Below are positions 35,937 to 45,588 of a DNA stretch of 64,000 nt, one piece after another (within the stretch, counting starts at the first letter, position 1; the number at the start of each line of letters is the position of its first letter). The stretch is from assembly GCF_002835995.1 (NCBI RefSeq), contig NZ_PJBZ01000037.1, positions 26,781 through 90,780 of the forward strand, written 5' to 3'. Below the pieces are notes generated by a model. That model did no database searches and was not told the DNA's origin. It saw only the letters and a list, made by a program, of their open reading frames with translations. Made by a program: the position numbers and the translations under genes. The DNA is from Psychromonas sp. Urea-02u-13 (GTDB lineage Bacteria; Pseudomonadota; Gammaproteobacteria; Enterobacterales; Psychromonadaceae).

Positions 35937-36455
35937 TTATTCTGATTGTAGCGTAATTTGCGTAATCCGCTCTTGCCAACAACCATCTCTATCTGAAGCT
36001 AACTCCAATAATTCAATCTTAGCTTTAGTTATTTGTAATACTTTTCCATGGTTTAAACCAAGATAATAGCCTGGTCTTACCTTATGAATCTCACCACCTG
36101 ACGCTTGCACTAATGCCCACAGTTCATCATTGATGAGTAATGTACCGCGCATCAGTAAATTATCAAGCGAATACATCTCTAAGGCCTGCTTTTTACGCTT
36201 AAAATTAGGTTGAGGACAACTTTTAGGTGTGTTTTTAGTTGGCGCAATCACCTCTACTTTAGGATCAGAGAATGGATTACGTCCATTATTTCCCGTATAG
36301 GCTAAGGCATCAATTTTTTTAAGCTCAGGTATTTTATCGTTGATTGGATATACTTTGGATTTCGCTTCAACAACAAATTTATTTAAATCATCAACTTTCA
36401 CCTCTACACAAGAAAAAATAGTCAATGACAATAAGAGAGTGATTAAAATTTTCAT
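35937..36455 (-). CDS. pilP: Type IV pilus assembly lipoprotein PilP
   Basis: A 172-residue lipoprotein: a short signal peptide ends in a lipobox-like LTIFSC (Cys16), an unstructured stretch follows (about 20-85), and a beta-sandwich HR domain (about 90-170) includes LDNLLMRGTLLINDELWALV and HKVRPGYYLGLNHGKVLQI, typical of PilP. It links the PilN/PilO inner-membrane pair to the PilQ secretin. It overlaps pilO by four bases. Confidence 0.93.
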   Translation of the reverse strand: MKILITLLLSLTIFSCVEVKVDDLNKFVVEAKSKVYPINDKIPELKKIDALAYTGNNGRNPFSDPKVEVIAPTKNTPKSCPQPNFKRKKQALEMYSLDNLLMRGTLLINDELWALVQASGGEIHKVRPGYYLGLNHGKVLQITKAKIELLELASDRDGCWQERITQITLQSE

Positions 36456-37024
36456 TTTTTCACCCCTTTATAACGATAGGTTTTAGCAATAACATTTAAG
36501 GTCAATTGTCCTTTTTTCCCTTTTGTTAAACGTAAATTATCAAGGATAACAATGCGTGGCAAAGCAGCGATATCAGCAGCAAAATGGCCTAGTTGCTCAT
36601 AACTACCAACGACTTGAATACTAATAGGCACTTCGACCGACAACTCCCCGTCTTTCTTAGCCCCCCAATTAATACTTTTAAACTGCAAACCATTATCACC
36701 ACCAATAAAACTGATATCGTCTAACAGACTAGCGATCTCTTTTTTACTCGGTAGTTTATTAATTAAACCTTCAAAAATAACCTTAATTTCAACCATCTGA
36801 GCCTGATAAGCCTCTAAATTAGCTGACATAGCAGCCTTAACTTTAAAGTTATCCTTTAATGTTTGTTCTTTTGCTTCTACTACTTTTAGTTGTTCTAACT
36901 GTGGAATCGTCACGTAGTAATAAAAAGCACCTGCAAAAGCGGCACAAACAAGCGCAATGAAAACGCCACGATATAAAGTCGGCCAGCTGCCTACATTTTC
37001 AAACTCTAAATCATTTATATCCAT
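36452..37024 (-). CDS. pilO: Type IV pilus assembly protein PilO
   Basis: A 190-residue bitopic inner-membrane protein. A TM helix lies at about 20-42 (GVFIALVCAAFAGAFYYYV), a coiled coil at about 45-95, and a ferredoxin-like periplasmic domain near 100-187, with the family pattern VVGSYEQLGHFAADIAALPRIV. It pairs with PilN to set pilus alignment-complex spacing. It overlaps both neighbours by one (pilN) and four (pilP) bases. Confidence 0.93.
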   Translation of the reverse strand: MDINDLEFENVGSWPTLYRGVFIALVCAAFAGAFYYYVTIPQLEQLKVVEAKEQTLKDNFKVKAAMSANLEAYQAQMVEIKVIFEGLINKLPSKKEIASLLDDISFIGGDNGLQFKSINWGAKKDGELSVEVPISIQVVGSYEQLGHFAADIAALPRIVILDNLRLTKGKKGQLTLNVIAKTYRYKGVKK

Positions 37025-37581
37025 TATTTGGCTCCTTTGACTTCAGGAACAACAGTGAAATCCATTCCAAAGTTATACAATTTAATTGGTTTTCTTGCGC
37101 CCTCTTTAATATTACGTAGGTACGAGTCGCCTAACCAACCCGAACTATCAATATTACGCATCATTCTTGTCACACGATTATTAGATTCTGCACTCCCCTG
37201 CACAACCACTTTTTCGTTACTAAAAGACGATGATTTTAAGTAGACACCTGCAGGTATTGTAGCAGCAAGAGTATTAAAAAGACGTGTCGCGTAATTACGT
37301 TTTTCTTCTAAAGTCTGAATTAAATTAATGCGTCGCTCTAGTTCTGCTTTTTCTTTTTTAATTTCACTAATTTCAGCAATACGACGATCTAAAATAATAG
37401 TTTGAGTTTGTAAAAATTGATTACGTTGGTTTTGAGCTGCAATCATAGAGTCGACATAAATTTTTCCGACATACGAAAGGCCTAAAATCACTAAAGAACT
37501 CAACAATAAGACGACAAAAAAAGCATTTTTCTTTCTTTTTTTATGCTCTTCTCGCCATGGTAATAGGTTAATAGCAGACAT
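37024..37581 (-). CDS. pilN: Type IV pilus assembly protein PilN
   Basis: A 185-residue bitopic inner-membrane protein. The cytoplasmic N-terminus INLLPWREE (4-12) is the conserved PilM-binding peptide. A TM helix follows (about 22-44), then a coiled coil (about 50-95) and a periplasmic domain. It forms the PilM-PilN-PilO platform. Start and stop codons interlock with both neighbours as TAATG. Confidence 0.95.
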   Translation of the reverse strand: MSAINLLPWREEHKKRKKNAFFVVLLLSSLVILGLSYVGKIYVDSMIAAQNQRNQFLQTQTIILDRRIAEISEIKKEKAELERRINLIQTLEEKRNYATRLFNTLAATIPAGVYLKSSSFSNEKVVVQGSAESNNRVTRMMRNIDSSGWLGDSYLRNIKEGARKPIKLYNFGMDFTVVPEVKGAK

Positions 37582-38636
37582 TATTGAACTCCCCTTAATG
37601 CGAGACCTAATGCCATCATATATTTAGTCCCCACTTTGTGAAGCAGGGTTTTATCGGATTCATTTTTATACTCAAATCCAATAAATGGGTTAGCCACCTC
37701 AACATCGAGATCAAGCTCTTCTTCAAGCTGAGTAACTAAACCTGGCATTAGCTGACATCCGCCCATTAATATCACTTTATCCACTTGGATATTATTAGGT
37801 GCATTGGTAAACATACGCAAATCAAAACGTAGGTGATTCACTGTCATATTGACAAAAGGCGCAATGACATCAACGTCACAATCTACTGGCCATTCGTGAT
37901 CAACTTTCGCTTTTTCGGCTTCTGAAAATTTCATGTTGTAATGTTCTGCCATCATTTGTGTGCACGTAGCACCACCATGATTTTTAGAACGAGAAAAAAT
38001 AACGTTACCTTGATGAACGATATTGAGCATCATCTGTGATGCACCAATATCAACAATCGCGATACCTTTATCATAATCAGCGCGATCAAAAAGTAGCTCA
38101 CAAGCGCGAGACTCTGCATGGCTTGCAACATCAACAATTTTAGTCGTCAGGCCTGCATCTTCAACACAATCAACCTGTGCTTGTACTGTTTCTATTCGAG
38201 CAGCACTGAGCAACACATCGTTAAGAGATTTATCCGTTGCATTTGGCGCAATAACCTCGAAATCTAAATATATTTCATCTAGCGGGAATGGGATTGTATT
38301 TTCAGCTTCAAGCTCTACCTGAGCTTCCAGTTCAATTTCATTGAGATCCGCATTCATTGAGATAACTTTAGTGATAACGTCAGCACCACTCACTGCCATT
38401 GCGATATTTTTATAAGACGTAGGGAAATTTTTGCGTAATTGTTTAATTATTTGCGTCAGTTTTGCGATATCTTCAAAGTGATGATCAACAATTAGACCTT
38501 TAGGGATAGGCGCCTCTGCGACGGCATCAATTTGAAATGTGCCTTTGCCTTTTGATATAGCGACTGCCTTGATTGAATTGGACCCAAAATCGATACCAAT
38601 TAAAGCATTTGAGCTTTTTTTTAGACCTGAAAACAT
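37581..38636 (-). CDS. pilM: Type IV pilus assembly ATPase-like protein PilM
   Basis: A 351-residue actin-fold cytoplasmic protein, first in pilMNOPQ. Phosphate-1 loop GIDFGSNSIKAVAI (14-27), phosphate-2 loop VDIGASQMMLNIV (about 195-207) and adenosine motif VILMGGCQLMPGL (about 288-300) are visible. It binds the N-terminal peptide of PilN and bridges to the pilus motors. No pilus ATPase or pilin gene is in this window. It is divergent from mrcA, as in many gammaproteobacteria. Confidence 0.95.
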   Translation of the reverse strand: MFSGLKKSSNALIGIDFGSNSIKAVAISKGKGTFQIDAVAEAPIPKGLIVDHHFEDIAKLTQIIKQLRKNFPTSYKNIAMAVSGADVITKVISMNADLNEIELEAQVELEAENTIPFPLDEIYLDFEVIAPNATDKSLNDVLLSAARIETVQAQVDCVEDAGLTTKIVDVASHAESRACELLFDRADYDKGIAIVDIGASQMMLNIVHQGNVIFSRSKNHGGATCTQMMAEHYNMKFSEAEKAKVDHEWPVDCDVDVIAPFVNMTVNHLRFDLRMFTNAPNNIQVDKVILMGGCQLMPGLVTQLEEELDLDVEVANPFIGFEYKNESDKTLLHKVGTKYMMALGLALRGVQ

Positions 38637-38863
38637 AACATCCTTGCCATCATTTATATTGAATAGGTTCTACCGGCTATTATTACTTCGATATTTCTAA
38701 TAAACACACCATAACTGTAACGCTTAATAATAAGACGAAAAGCAATAACTTCCAAGGCGATAAGTCACACTTCCCCCTTTATATCCTTAATTATCACTAT
38801 ATACTGTTAAAATATCGATAGTCATATCAGTTAGTTATAAAAATTTACAAAGGTAAATATAAA

Positions 38864-41422
38864 ATGAAGAGATGGATTAAACGCTTATTTATAGCCTCAA
38901 TACTAATGATTTTATTAGGTTTAGGTACCATTGTAGGTATCTATTACCACCTAAAATCTGATCTTCCTGATGTGGCAACCATCCAAGATATTAAGCTACA
39001 AGTTCCGATGAAAGTATTCAGTATTGATGGTGAATTATTATCACAATTTGGTGAAAAACGTCGTATCCCATTAAAGCGAGATGAAGTTCCAGAACAGCTT
39101 GTTAATGCCTTTTTAGCAACAGAAGATAGTCGTTATTATCAACATTTTGGCATTGATCCTATCGGTATCGTTCGAGCGGCTATTGTTTATGCTTCGACAG
39201 GCAAAGCCAAACAAGGTGCAAGTACGATTACTCAGCAGGTTGCGCGTAATTTCTTTTTAACACGTGAAAAAACATTTGTTCGTAAAATAAAAGAAATATT
39301 TATTGCCATTCAGATCGAACAAATATTATCAAAAGATGAAATTTTAATGCTTTATCTTAATAAAATTTCACTCGGTCATCGCTCATTCGGTATTGGTGCA
39401 GCAGCCCAAGTCTATTATGGTAAAAGCGTCGATGAATTAACCTTGCCAGAAATGGCTGTCATAGCAGGGTTACCTAAAGCGCCCTCAAGCAATAACCCAA
39501 TTTATTCACCAACCAATGCTAAGGCACGACGTAATGTTGTTCTAATGCGTATGCTTGATGAAAAACATATCACTCAGGCTGAGTATGATGAAGCCAGAGA
39601 AGCCCCTATTACAGGCAAATATCATGGTGCAGAAATAACCCTTTCTGCGCACTATGTTGCCGAACTTGCACATAAAAAACTCCTGCAAATGTATGGCAAA
39701 GATCGTGCCTATAATAATGGTTACAATGTTTATACGACTATCAATAAAAAGTCCCAGCTAGCTGCCAACCAAGCAGCACTGACTAATTTGCATAATTACG
39801 ACAAACGCCATGGATACCGTGGAGCGATTGATGTTTTGTGGGAAGCCCCTAGTGATAATTGGACAACCGAAGCGATTTTAAAAAAGCTTAAAAAAGAACC
39901 TAGCTTTGCAGACTTACAACTAGCCGTTGTTATTGAAGTTAACGAGCAGACAGTTAAAGTTCTGAGTAAAAAAGGCAAAGAAATAGAGCAAGAAATAAGT
40001 TGGGATGGTTTGAAATGGGCACGTCCATATATCAGTGATAGCAAACAAGGTAGAGCCCCTAAATTGGCAAGTGACATTGTCGCTGTTGGTGAGCTTATTT
40101 GGATACGCACCGTTAATGAGGTCTTAGAGCTATCTCAATACCCGGATGCCAGTACCGCATTTGTCTCATTAAATCCGCAAGATGGCGCAATCACATCAAT
40201 GGTGGGTGGTTTTAGTTTTGTGCAAAGTAAATTTAACCGCGTAACCCAAGCTGAGCGTCAAGTAGGCTCAAATATTAAACCCTTTCTCTATTCTGCAGCG
40301 CTTGATAATGGCTACACACTAGCAACGTTAGTTAATGATGCACCGATCAACCAATGGACTGGTAGTGCAGCTTGGCGTCCTAAAAATTCGCCAGCTATCT
40401 ACGATGGTCCCATTCGTTTACGTCGCGCACTAGGCCAGTCTAAAAACGTGGTTTCTGTGCGTTTAGTACAAGATCTTGGCGTTGATACTGTTATCGAACA
40501 GCTTGGAAAGTACGGTTTTGATAAAGAAAAAATCCCTAAAAACAATACAATAGCACTTGGTTCTGCCTCGCTTTCACCGTTAAAATTAGCGACAGGTTAT
40601 GCCATTATTGCTAACGGTGGTTATCAAGTTGAACCTTATGTTATCGAACGTATCGAAGATGCATATGGATCTGTTATTTACCAAGCGACTCCTAAAATTG
40701 TTTGTAAAGGCTGTCAAGATTTATACAAACAGCAAGCTGAAGATAAAAAAATAAACAACAAGTACCAACATATTGATAAGAACCTTTGTGCTATCTCGCC
40801 AATCAGCGAAGATCAGATTGCTCAATCGGTTATTTCACCTGAAACCGCATTTTTAACACGTGAATTACTTTATAGCGCAATTTGGGGTGGTGGTAGCTGG
40901 CAACATAAAACTGGCTGGAATGGCACAGGTTGGCGTGCGGGACGTGCCTTGCAACGACACGATATTGGCGGAAAAACAGGGACAACGAATGATTCAAAAG
41001 ATGCGTGGTTCTCTGGTTACGTCGGTAATGTGGTTGCTACATCATGGGTTGGTTTTGATAACTTTAACCGTAATTTAGGTAAAGCTAGCATCAATAAAAA
41101 TCTTGGTAAAGAACAGGTTTCAGGCGGAGAATTTGGCGGAAGAACCGCACTACCAGCTTGGATAGAGTTTATGCAGAAGACCGCACTGACCACACCTGCA
41201 GTCAAGAAAGAGAGACCGAACAGTATATCTACTGCGCGTATTGACAGAGAAACCGGTTTATTAACACGCCAAACTGATTATACCTCGTTATTTGAGTACT
41301 TCAGAAGTGGAACCATGCCAACGGAATATATTGAGCCCGCAGAGACCTACGAAGAAAACTTCTTTGATGGTAATAATAATGAGACAGGCAGCACAAGCAG
41401 TGCTGATAACGAGCTGTTTTAA
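38864..41422 (+). CDS. mrcA: Penicillin-binding protein 1A
   Basis: An 852-residue bifunctional peptidoglycan synthase. After a TM anchor (about 7-28) comes a GT51 glycosyltransferase domain with catalytic Glu in ATEDSRYYQHFG (E87) and GASTITQQVARNFFL. The insert domain (PCB_OB) spans about 330-430. The transpeptidase domain has the serine motif SNIK, then SKN and KTGTT. The C-terminal tail is acidic and low-complexity. It polymerises and cross-links glycan strands in the periplasm. mrcA opposite pilM, with nudE and yrfG nearby, matches the conserved gammaproteobacterial map. Confidence 0.97.
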   Translation: MKRWIKRLFIASILMILLGLGTIVGIYYHLKSDLPDVATIQDIKLQVPMKVFSIDGELLSQFGEKRRIPLKRDEVPEQLVNAFLATEDSRYYQHFGIDPIGIVRAAIVYASTGKAKQGASTITQQVARNFFLTREKTFVRKIKEIFIAIQIEQILSKDEILMLYLNKISLGHRSFGIGAAAQVYYGKSVDELTLPEMAVIAGLPKAPSSNNPIYSPTNAKARRNVVLMRMLDEKHITQAEYDEAREAPITGKYHGAEITLSAHYVAELAHKKLLQMYGKDRAYNNGYNVYTTINKKSQLAANQAALTNLHNYDKRHGYRGAIDVLWEAPSDNWTTEAILKKLKKEPSFADLQLAVVIEVNEQTVKVLSKKGKEIEQEISWDGLKWARPYISDSKQGRAPKLASDIVAVGELIWIRTVNEVLELSQYPDASTAFVSLNPQDGAITSMVGGFSFVQSKFNRVTQAERQVGSNIKPFLYSAALDNGYTLATLVNDAPINQWTGSAAWRPKNSPAIYDGPIRLRRALGQSKNVVSVRLVQDLGVDTVIEQLGKYGFDKEKIPKNNTIALGSASLSPLKLATGYAIIANGGYQVEPYVIERIEDAYGSVIYQATPKIVCKGCQDLYKQQAEDKKINNKYQHIDKNLCAISPISEDQIAQSVISPETAFLTRELLYSAIWGGGSWQHKTGWNGTGWRAGRALQRHDIGGKTGTTNDSKDAWFSGYVGNVVATSWVGFDNFNRNLGKASINKNLGKEQVSGGEFGGRTALPAWIEFMQKTALTTPAVKKERPNSISTARIDRETGLLTRQTDYTSLFEYFRSGTMPTEYIEPAETYEENFFDGNNNETGSTSSADNELF

Positions 41423-41438
41423 TTTTTGGTACCTTAAT

Positions 41439-41468
41439 CAGCCTACGTTTATTATCCTACGTAGGCTG
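41439..41468. terminator. Hairpin after mrcA
   Basis: A perfect 10-bp stem, CAGCCTACGT (41439-41448) with ACGTAGGCTG (41459-41468), between the convergent mrcA and histidine kinase genes. T tracts are weak; a second smaller stem (GCTACC/GGTAGC, about 41523-41541) followed by a T-rich tail overlaps the kinase stop and may do the actual termination for mrcA. Confidence 0.6.
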
Positions 41469-41526
41469 AACTTAGCGTCTAACGTTGAATCCTTGTTTTA
41501 CAGATACTCTCTTCTTCAAAGGCTAC

Positions 41527-42924
41527 CTAACTCCTCGGTAGCTTTATTTCTATTTTTAACCCGCCAGCGATCAAGTTACTAAAAGTCATTTCACCCGCAT
41601 GAGCTTGGATAATACTATGGCTAATTGCCAGCCCTAACCCAACGCTTGAATCCTGCGTATCACGTGCTTTATCTAAACGCACAAACGGTTTTATCACCTC
41701 TTCAAATAATTTCTCATCAATGCCTTCCCCTGTATCACTTAGTGATAATATTAAGCCTTCATTCTTTAGCGAAATTTCAACAGTAATATGCACCTCATCA
41801 GACATATCTTTACCGTAAGCAATACTGTTGTTGATGAGGTTTTCAATAACCCGACGAAAGGCAACAGGCCATAATCGGAAAATCAGTTTATCAGCACTTT
41901 TGAAGTTTATATCGATACCCCTATCGCGATAATCATCACAGATAGTCGTTAATAAACTCACCACCTCGAGATCTTGTTTACTCTCTTTTTGAGCATCGTC
42001 TTTGGCAAAATCGAGTGTCGCTTTAAGCATTTTTTCCATCTGATTAACCGTTTCTAACATGCGTTGTTTATCTTCACTTTCTTCTATAAATTCAAGGCGT
42101 AAGCGTAAACTGGTAATAGGTGTTCTTAAATCGTGCGAAATAGCAGCTAACATTTTGCTGCGATCATCAATAAAATCAGAAAGACTGGTTTGCATCTGGT
42201 TGAACGCTGAAATAGCAGGCAGTACTTCGCTTGGCCCTATCTCAGGGATATTATTAAAGTCACGCTCATTACCGATTTTCTTGGCGGCTATCGCTAGACG
42301 TTCAATCGGTTTTAAGGCGCGTTTTACCGTCCATGCCATCGTGATTAAAATAAGCAGGGTAGAGAAAATAAATAATAAAATTGTTTTCAAAGGAAGAGCG
42401 GAGGCTTTTTTATCAATCGCTGAACTAAAATTTAACCAACGCTGATCGGCAAGCTGTATCGAGCCAGTGAGTTTTACATTATAGCGAGGACGTTTTTTCA
42501 TTTTTGGCCACGTAGATTCATGTCGTTTATGGCGCAACACTTTGTTTCTAGAAGGCCTTTTTATACTGGCCGAAACAATACGAATATCTTTAATTTTAAC
42601 ATCAGAAATCAGCCCCTTAAGCTTAGTGGTTAAGGGCGACAAACTGATCACTTCAATCACAGGTTGAGCATCAAGTGAAAGATAAAATCCCCGACCTTGA
42701 CTGGCGCTAATAATATCATTGTGCAAATTAACCGGTGTATCACCTAAAATAGCAATCAAAGAACTGACTCGCTCAAGCGTACTATCACTTGAGACAAAAT
42801 CGAGTGCACGCTGTCGGTCCCCAGAATAAAGTTGTATCGATACCGATAAAATCAATAACACACCGAGTAACATAATCAGACTAATCTGCATTACCAAACT
42901 CTTAGGCAATAATTTATTAACCAT
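41527..42924 (-). CDS. Sensor histidine kinase (EnvZ/CpxA-like)
   Basis: A 465-residue membrane kinase from the ATG at 42924, which overlaps the regulator stop by eight bases (ATGGTTAA). Two TM helices (about 10-32 and 178-198) flank a basic periplasmic domain. Then come HAMP (about 200-255), the dimerisation/phosphoacceptor helix with His in AAISHDLRTPITSLRLRL (about 262-279), and the HATPase domain with N box ENLINNSIAYG, G1 box SDTGEGI and a G2-like SSVGLGLA. It should phosphorylate the adjacent OmpR-family regulator. The divergent Spy/CpxP gene suggests envelope-stress sensing, analogous to CpxA; the ligand is unknown. Confidence 0.92.
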   Translation of the reverse strand: MVNKLLPKSLVMQISLIMLLGVLLILSVSIQLYSGDRQRALDFVSSDSTLERVSSLIAILGDTPVNLHNDIISASQGRGFYLSLDAQPVIEVISLSPLTTKLKGLISDVKIKDIRIVSASIKRPSRNKVLRHKRHESTWPKMKKRPRYNVKLTGSIQLADQRWLNFSSAIDKKASALPLKTILLFIFSTLLILITMAWTVKRALKPIERLAIAAKKIGNERDFNNIPEIGPSEVLPAISAFNQMQTSLSDFIDDRSKMLAAISHDLRTPITSLRLRLEFIEESEDKQRMLETVNQMEKMLKATLDFAKDDAQKESKQDLEVVSLLTTICDDYRDRGIDINFKSADKLIFRLWPVAFRRVIENLINNSIAYGKDMSDEVHITVEISLKNEGLILSLSDTGEGIDEKLFEEVIKPFVRLDKARDTQDSSVGLGLAISHSIIQAHAGEMTFSNLIAGGLKIEIKLPRS

Positions 42925-43627
42925 GAGAGACCTCACTGGTGAACTGGTAACCTCCTCCCCAAATCGTTTTGATTAACTCTGGATGTTTCGCATCCACTTC
43001 TAATTTCTTACGTAAACGGCTTATTAACGTATCAATGGCTCTGTCGTAAACGCCACCATCTCGCCCTTTACTCAGGTCTAATAATTGGTCGCGGCTCAAA
43101 ACACGTTGAGGGTGATCGATAAAGACACGTAATAAATCGAATTCGGCGCTACTCAACACCACAATCACCCCCGCGGTATCAGTTAACTCACGCTTATTAA
43201 TATCAATTGACCACTGTGCAAAGTGATACTGCTTAACAGTCGCTATTGGCGTACTGAGGCTATTTACACGGCGTAATACCGCTTTTATGCGCGCGAGTAA
43301 CTCCCGAGGATTAAAAGGCTTAGCAAGATAGTCGTCTGCGCCCATTTCAAGACCAATTATTTTATCCATTTCATCACCCATCGCGGTCAACATGACAATA
43401 GGGATATTTGAAGAGGCACGCAGGTCACGGCACAAGGTTAAGCCATCTTCACCGGGGAGCATTAAATCTAATACGATGAGATCGATATTGCCCAGCTTTA
43501 AACGTTGCTTCATCTCTTTACCGTCTTTGGCCACAGTAACGCGATAATTATGCTGTACAAAAAAACGTTGTAATAACTCACGAATTTCATGGTGGTCATC
43601 AACAACAAGTAAGTGAGCCTGGGTCAT
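42917..43627 (-). CDS. OmpR-family response regulator
   Basis: A 236-residue two-domain regulator. The receiver has acidic pair D10-D11, phospho-acceptor D54 (IVLDLMLPGEDG) and K103 in LAKPFNPREL, so it is fully competent. The winged-helix DNA-binding domain occupies about 135-232 (LSSAEFDLLRVFI, RAIDTLISRLRKKLE, IWGGGYQF). The receiver closely resembles OmpR (LDLMLPGEDGL, GLEMGADDY), but its partner and neighbour look Cpx-like, so neither symbol is assigned. A pair of 11-bp-spaced direct repeats in the divergent promoter region is a candidate binding site. Confidence 0.95.
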   Translation of the reverse strand: MTQAHLLVVDDHHEIRELLQRFFVQHNYRVTVAKDGKEMKQRLKLGNIDLIVLDLMLPGEDGLTLCRDLRASSNIPIVMLTAMGDEMDKIIGLEMGADDYLAKPFNPRELLARIKAVLRRVNSLSTPIATVKQYHFAQWSIDINKRELTDTAGVIVVLSSAEFDLLRVFIDHPQRVLSRDQLLDLSKGRDGGVYDRAIDTLISRLRKKLEVDAKHPELIKTIWGGGYQFTSEVSHG

Positions 43628-43742
43628 TATAATTCCTTAAATAATTCCTATAACAAATAGATTACGCTATTTTTGATGCTTAATTGTGCCAAAGTGTGTC
43701 AAAACAACCTATTGTCACAAACTATTACAACCTTCTCTATTT

Positions 43743-43761
43743 CTGACAAACTCCTGACAAA
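43743..43761. promoter_or_regulatory. Candidate response-regulator site: tandem CTGACAAA repeats
   Basis: Two identical 8-mers CTGACAAA at 43743-43750 and 43754-43761, exactly 11 bp apart, lie between the divergent regulator and Spy/CpxP genes. OmpR-family proteins bind head-to-tail direct repeats about one helical turn apart, so this fits autoregulation and control of the Spy-like gene. Related GTCAAAA and GTCACAA words occur at about 43698-43720. Confidence 0.5.
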
Positions 43762-43823
43762 GTCAACTGCTTTAATAGAAGCATAACAAAACACAAACCA
43801 TTAATTTACAACTGGAGCTTACT

Positions 43824-44294
43824 ATGAAAACTAAAAAAATCGGCGCTATCTTGCTTGCAACGACCCTTTCTTTTGCAGGTATCTCTTATGCAATGGCAGG
43901 TAATCATCAAGAAAGTAAAAATGGGCAAGACTGTCATAATCAGTCAGGTGAAATGAAGCAAGGTAGACATAACGGTAAGATGAAACACCAGCGTATGGGC
44001 TTTTCAAAACTAGATCTTAGTGATAGCCAAAAACAACAGATGCAAGACATCATGAGTGTGGCTAAAGAAGAAAACAAAGATATGATAAGCACACACAAAG
44101 CAGAAATGCAGATGTTAATGAGCAGTGAAACTTTCGATGAAGCAAAAGCAAAAGAACTCATCAACAATCAACAGGTACAAAAAGCAGAGAAACATTTGAA
44201 AATGATGAAAGCCAAACATCAAATGTTTCAGCTGTTAACTGAAGAACAAAAAACGCAATACAGCGAGTTAAAATCGCAACGCCATAATCGTTAG
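43824..44294 (+). CDS. Periplasmic Spy/CpxP-family protein
   Basis: A 156-residue protein with a signal peptide (about 1-25, cleavage near SYAMAG) and a mature, highly charged, methionine- and histidine-rich helical part. Two LTxxQ-type motifs mark the Spy/CpxP family: LSDSQKQQ (about 65) and LTEEQKTQ (about 140). Family members are cradle-shaped periplasmic chaperones or feedback inhibitors of envelope-stress kinases. The histidine- and methionine-rich N-terminal region (after the signal) could bind metals such as Cu or Zn. Divergence from a two-component pair supports feedback regulation. Confidence 0.9.
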   Translation: MKTKKIGAILLATTLSFAGISYAMAGNHQESKNGQDCHNQSGEMKQGRHNGKMKHQRMGFSKLDLSDSQKQQMQDIMSVAKEENKDMISTHKAEMQMLMSSETFDEAKAKELINNQQVQKAEKHLKMMKAKHQMFQLLTEEQKTQYSELKSQRHNR

Positions 44295-44316
44295 ACCAAA
44301 CCGTTAAATTGAGCGC

Positions 44317-44985
44317 TTAAAAAAGCTCAGAAAAATATTTTATACTTTTAAAAGCCTGCATTTCCTGTGCAGGTTTTTCACTATCTGGTGTCGCAATACC
44401 ACGTAAAAATCCAACACCTGCATTTTCAGCTACTTTAAGAATTTTCTCACTATCATCGATGAATAAGCAGCGTGAAAAATCCACTCCTATCTCCTCTTTG
44501 ACCGCCGACCAAAAACGCAGGTTTTCTTTGGCTATCTGATAGTCATGACTAGAGATTATTTTATTAAAATAAGGCGTCAACTCAGTTTGTTGCATTTTTA
44601 AAGCAACCCCACTGCGGTGAGCATTAGTTAAAATATAAGTAGGAATATTTGCTTGCTTAAGCTTATCTAAAAACCATAACGTATCACTACGCAGTTGAAT
44701 CTTATGTTTAGTTTTATGCTGCAAAGCATGGATATCAAGACCCAGTGTGTCGCTCCAATAGTCATAACAATACCAACTGATACTGCCCATTACCTTGTTA
44801 CATTGGGCATAAACATGGTGTTTAGCTTGCTCTATCGAAAGCTGATGCTTGAGCGCATATTGTTGTGGAATGAACTCTAACCAGAAATGGTTATCGTAAT
44901 GTAGGTCTAATAATGTGCCATCCATATCTAATAAAACAGCATCAACCTCAGCTTCAATGAACATAAGCGCCTCATAAATTTTCAT
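44317..44985 (-). CDS. yrfG: HAD-family GMP/IMP nucleotidase YrfG-like
   Basis: A 222-residue HAD hydrolase. Motif I VLLDMDGTLLDLHYDNHFW (about 18-36) and the SISWYCYDYWSDTLGLDI segment are characteristic of YrfG. Motif II is YILTNAHRSG and motif IV CLFIDDSEKIL. E. coli YrfG dephosphorylates purine nucleoside monophosphates. In E. coli it lies close to nudE and mrcA; here it is divergent from nudE, with a 54-bp shared promoter space. Confidence 0.9.
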   Translation of the reverse strand: MKIYEALMFIEAEVDAVLLDMDGTLLDLHYDNHFWLEFIPQQYALKHQLSIEQAKHHVYAQCNKVMGSISWYCYDYWSDTLGLDIHALQHKTKHKIQLRSDTLWFLDKLKQANIPTYILTNAHRSGVALKMQQTELTPYFNKIISSHDYQIAKENLRFWSAVKEEIGVDFSRCLFIDDSEKILKVAENAGVGFLRGIATPDSEKPAQEMQAFKSIKYFSELF

Positions 44986-45039
44986 AACTATCTGTTACCT
45001 TGTAAGATAACATGATACCCATGTGAGGAGCGCGAGAAA

Positions 45040-45588
45040 ATGAAACAATTACCTGAAATACTAAAACGTACTTTAATTGCCAGTAGTCGATTTTTTAATA
45101 TCGAAGCAGTGCAACTTAAATTTAGTAATGGGGAGTTGCGCGAATTTGAACGCATGCAAGGTTATAACCAAGGTGCGGTATTAATAGTGCCTTTCTACGA
45201 CAAAGACACCTTATTATTAATTCGAGAATACGGTGCTGGTACACACAGTTACAGCCTAGGTTTCCCTAAAGGTTTGATCGATAAAGGTGAGCTACCAGAA
45301 GTTGCAGCTAACAGAGAATTAAAAGAAGAAGTTGGTTTTGGTGCAAAGCGTTTACAAAAATTAAAAACGGTGACTATGGCACCGAGTTATTTTAGCAGCG
45401 AGATGCATCTTTTTATGGCTTTTGACCTCTATCCAGAGCAGTTAGAAGGCGACGAACCAGAGCCATTAGAAGTGATAAAATGGCCGTTAGCTAAAATAGA
45501 TGAACTACTTGCTCGTGATGATTTTCAAGAAGCTCGTTGCATCAGCGCACTGTTATTAGCAATGAAGGCCAATAAAGCTGTCGGCTGA
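45040..45588 (+). CDS. nudE: Nudix hydrolase NudE (ADP-compound pyrophosphatase)
   Basis: A 182-residue Nudix enzyme. The Nudix box GLIDKGELPEVAANRELKEE (about 86-105) supplies the metal-binding glutamates, preceded by the SYSLGFPKG of ADP-sugar/NudE types. NudE cleaves ADP-ribose, Ap3A, Ap2A and NADH. The start follows a GAGGAG site. The last five codons (AAT-AAA-GCT-GTC-GGC) form one arm of a strong hairpin, so the terminator begins inside the coding sequence. Confidence 0.93.
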   Translation: MKQLPEILKRTLIASSRFFNIEAVQLKFSNGELREFERMQGYNQGAVLIVPFYDKDTLLLIREYGAGTHSYSLGFPKGLIDKGELPEVAANRELKEEVGFGAKRLQKLKTVTMAPSYFSSEMHLFMAFDLYPEQLEGDEPEPLEVIKWPLAKIDELLARDDFQEARCISALLLAMKANKAVG

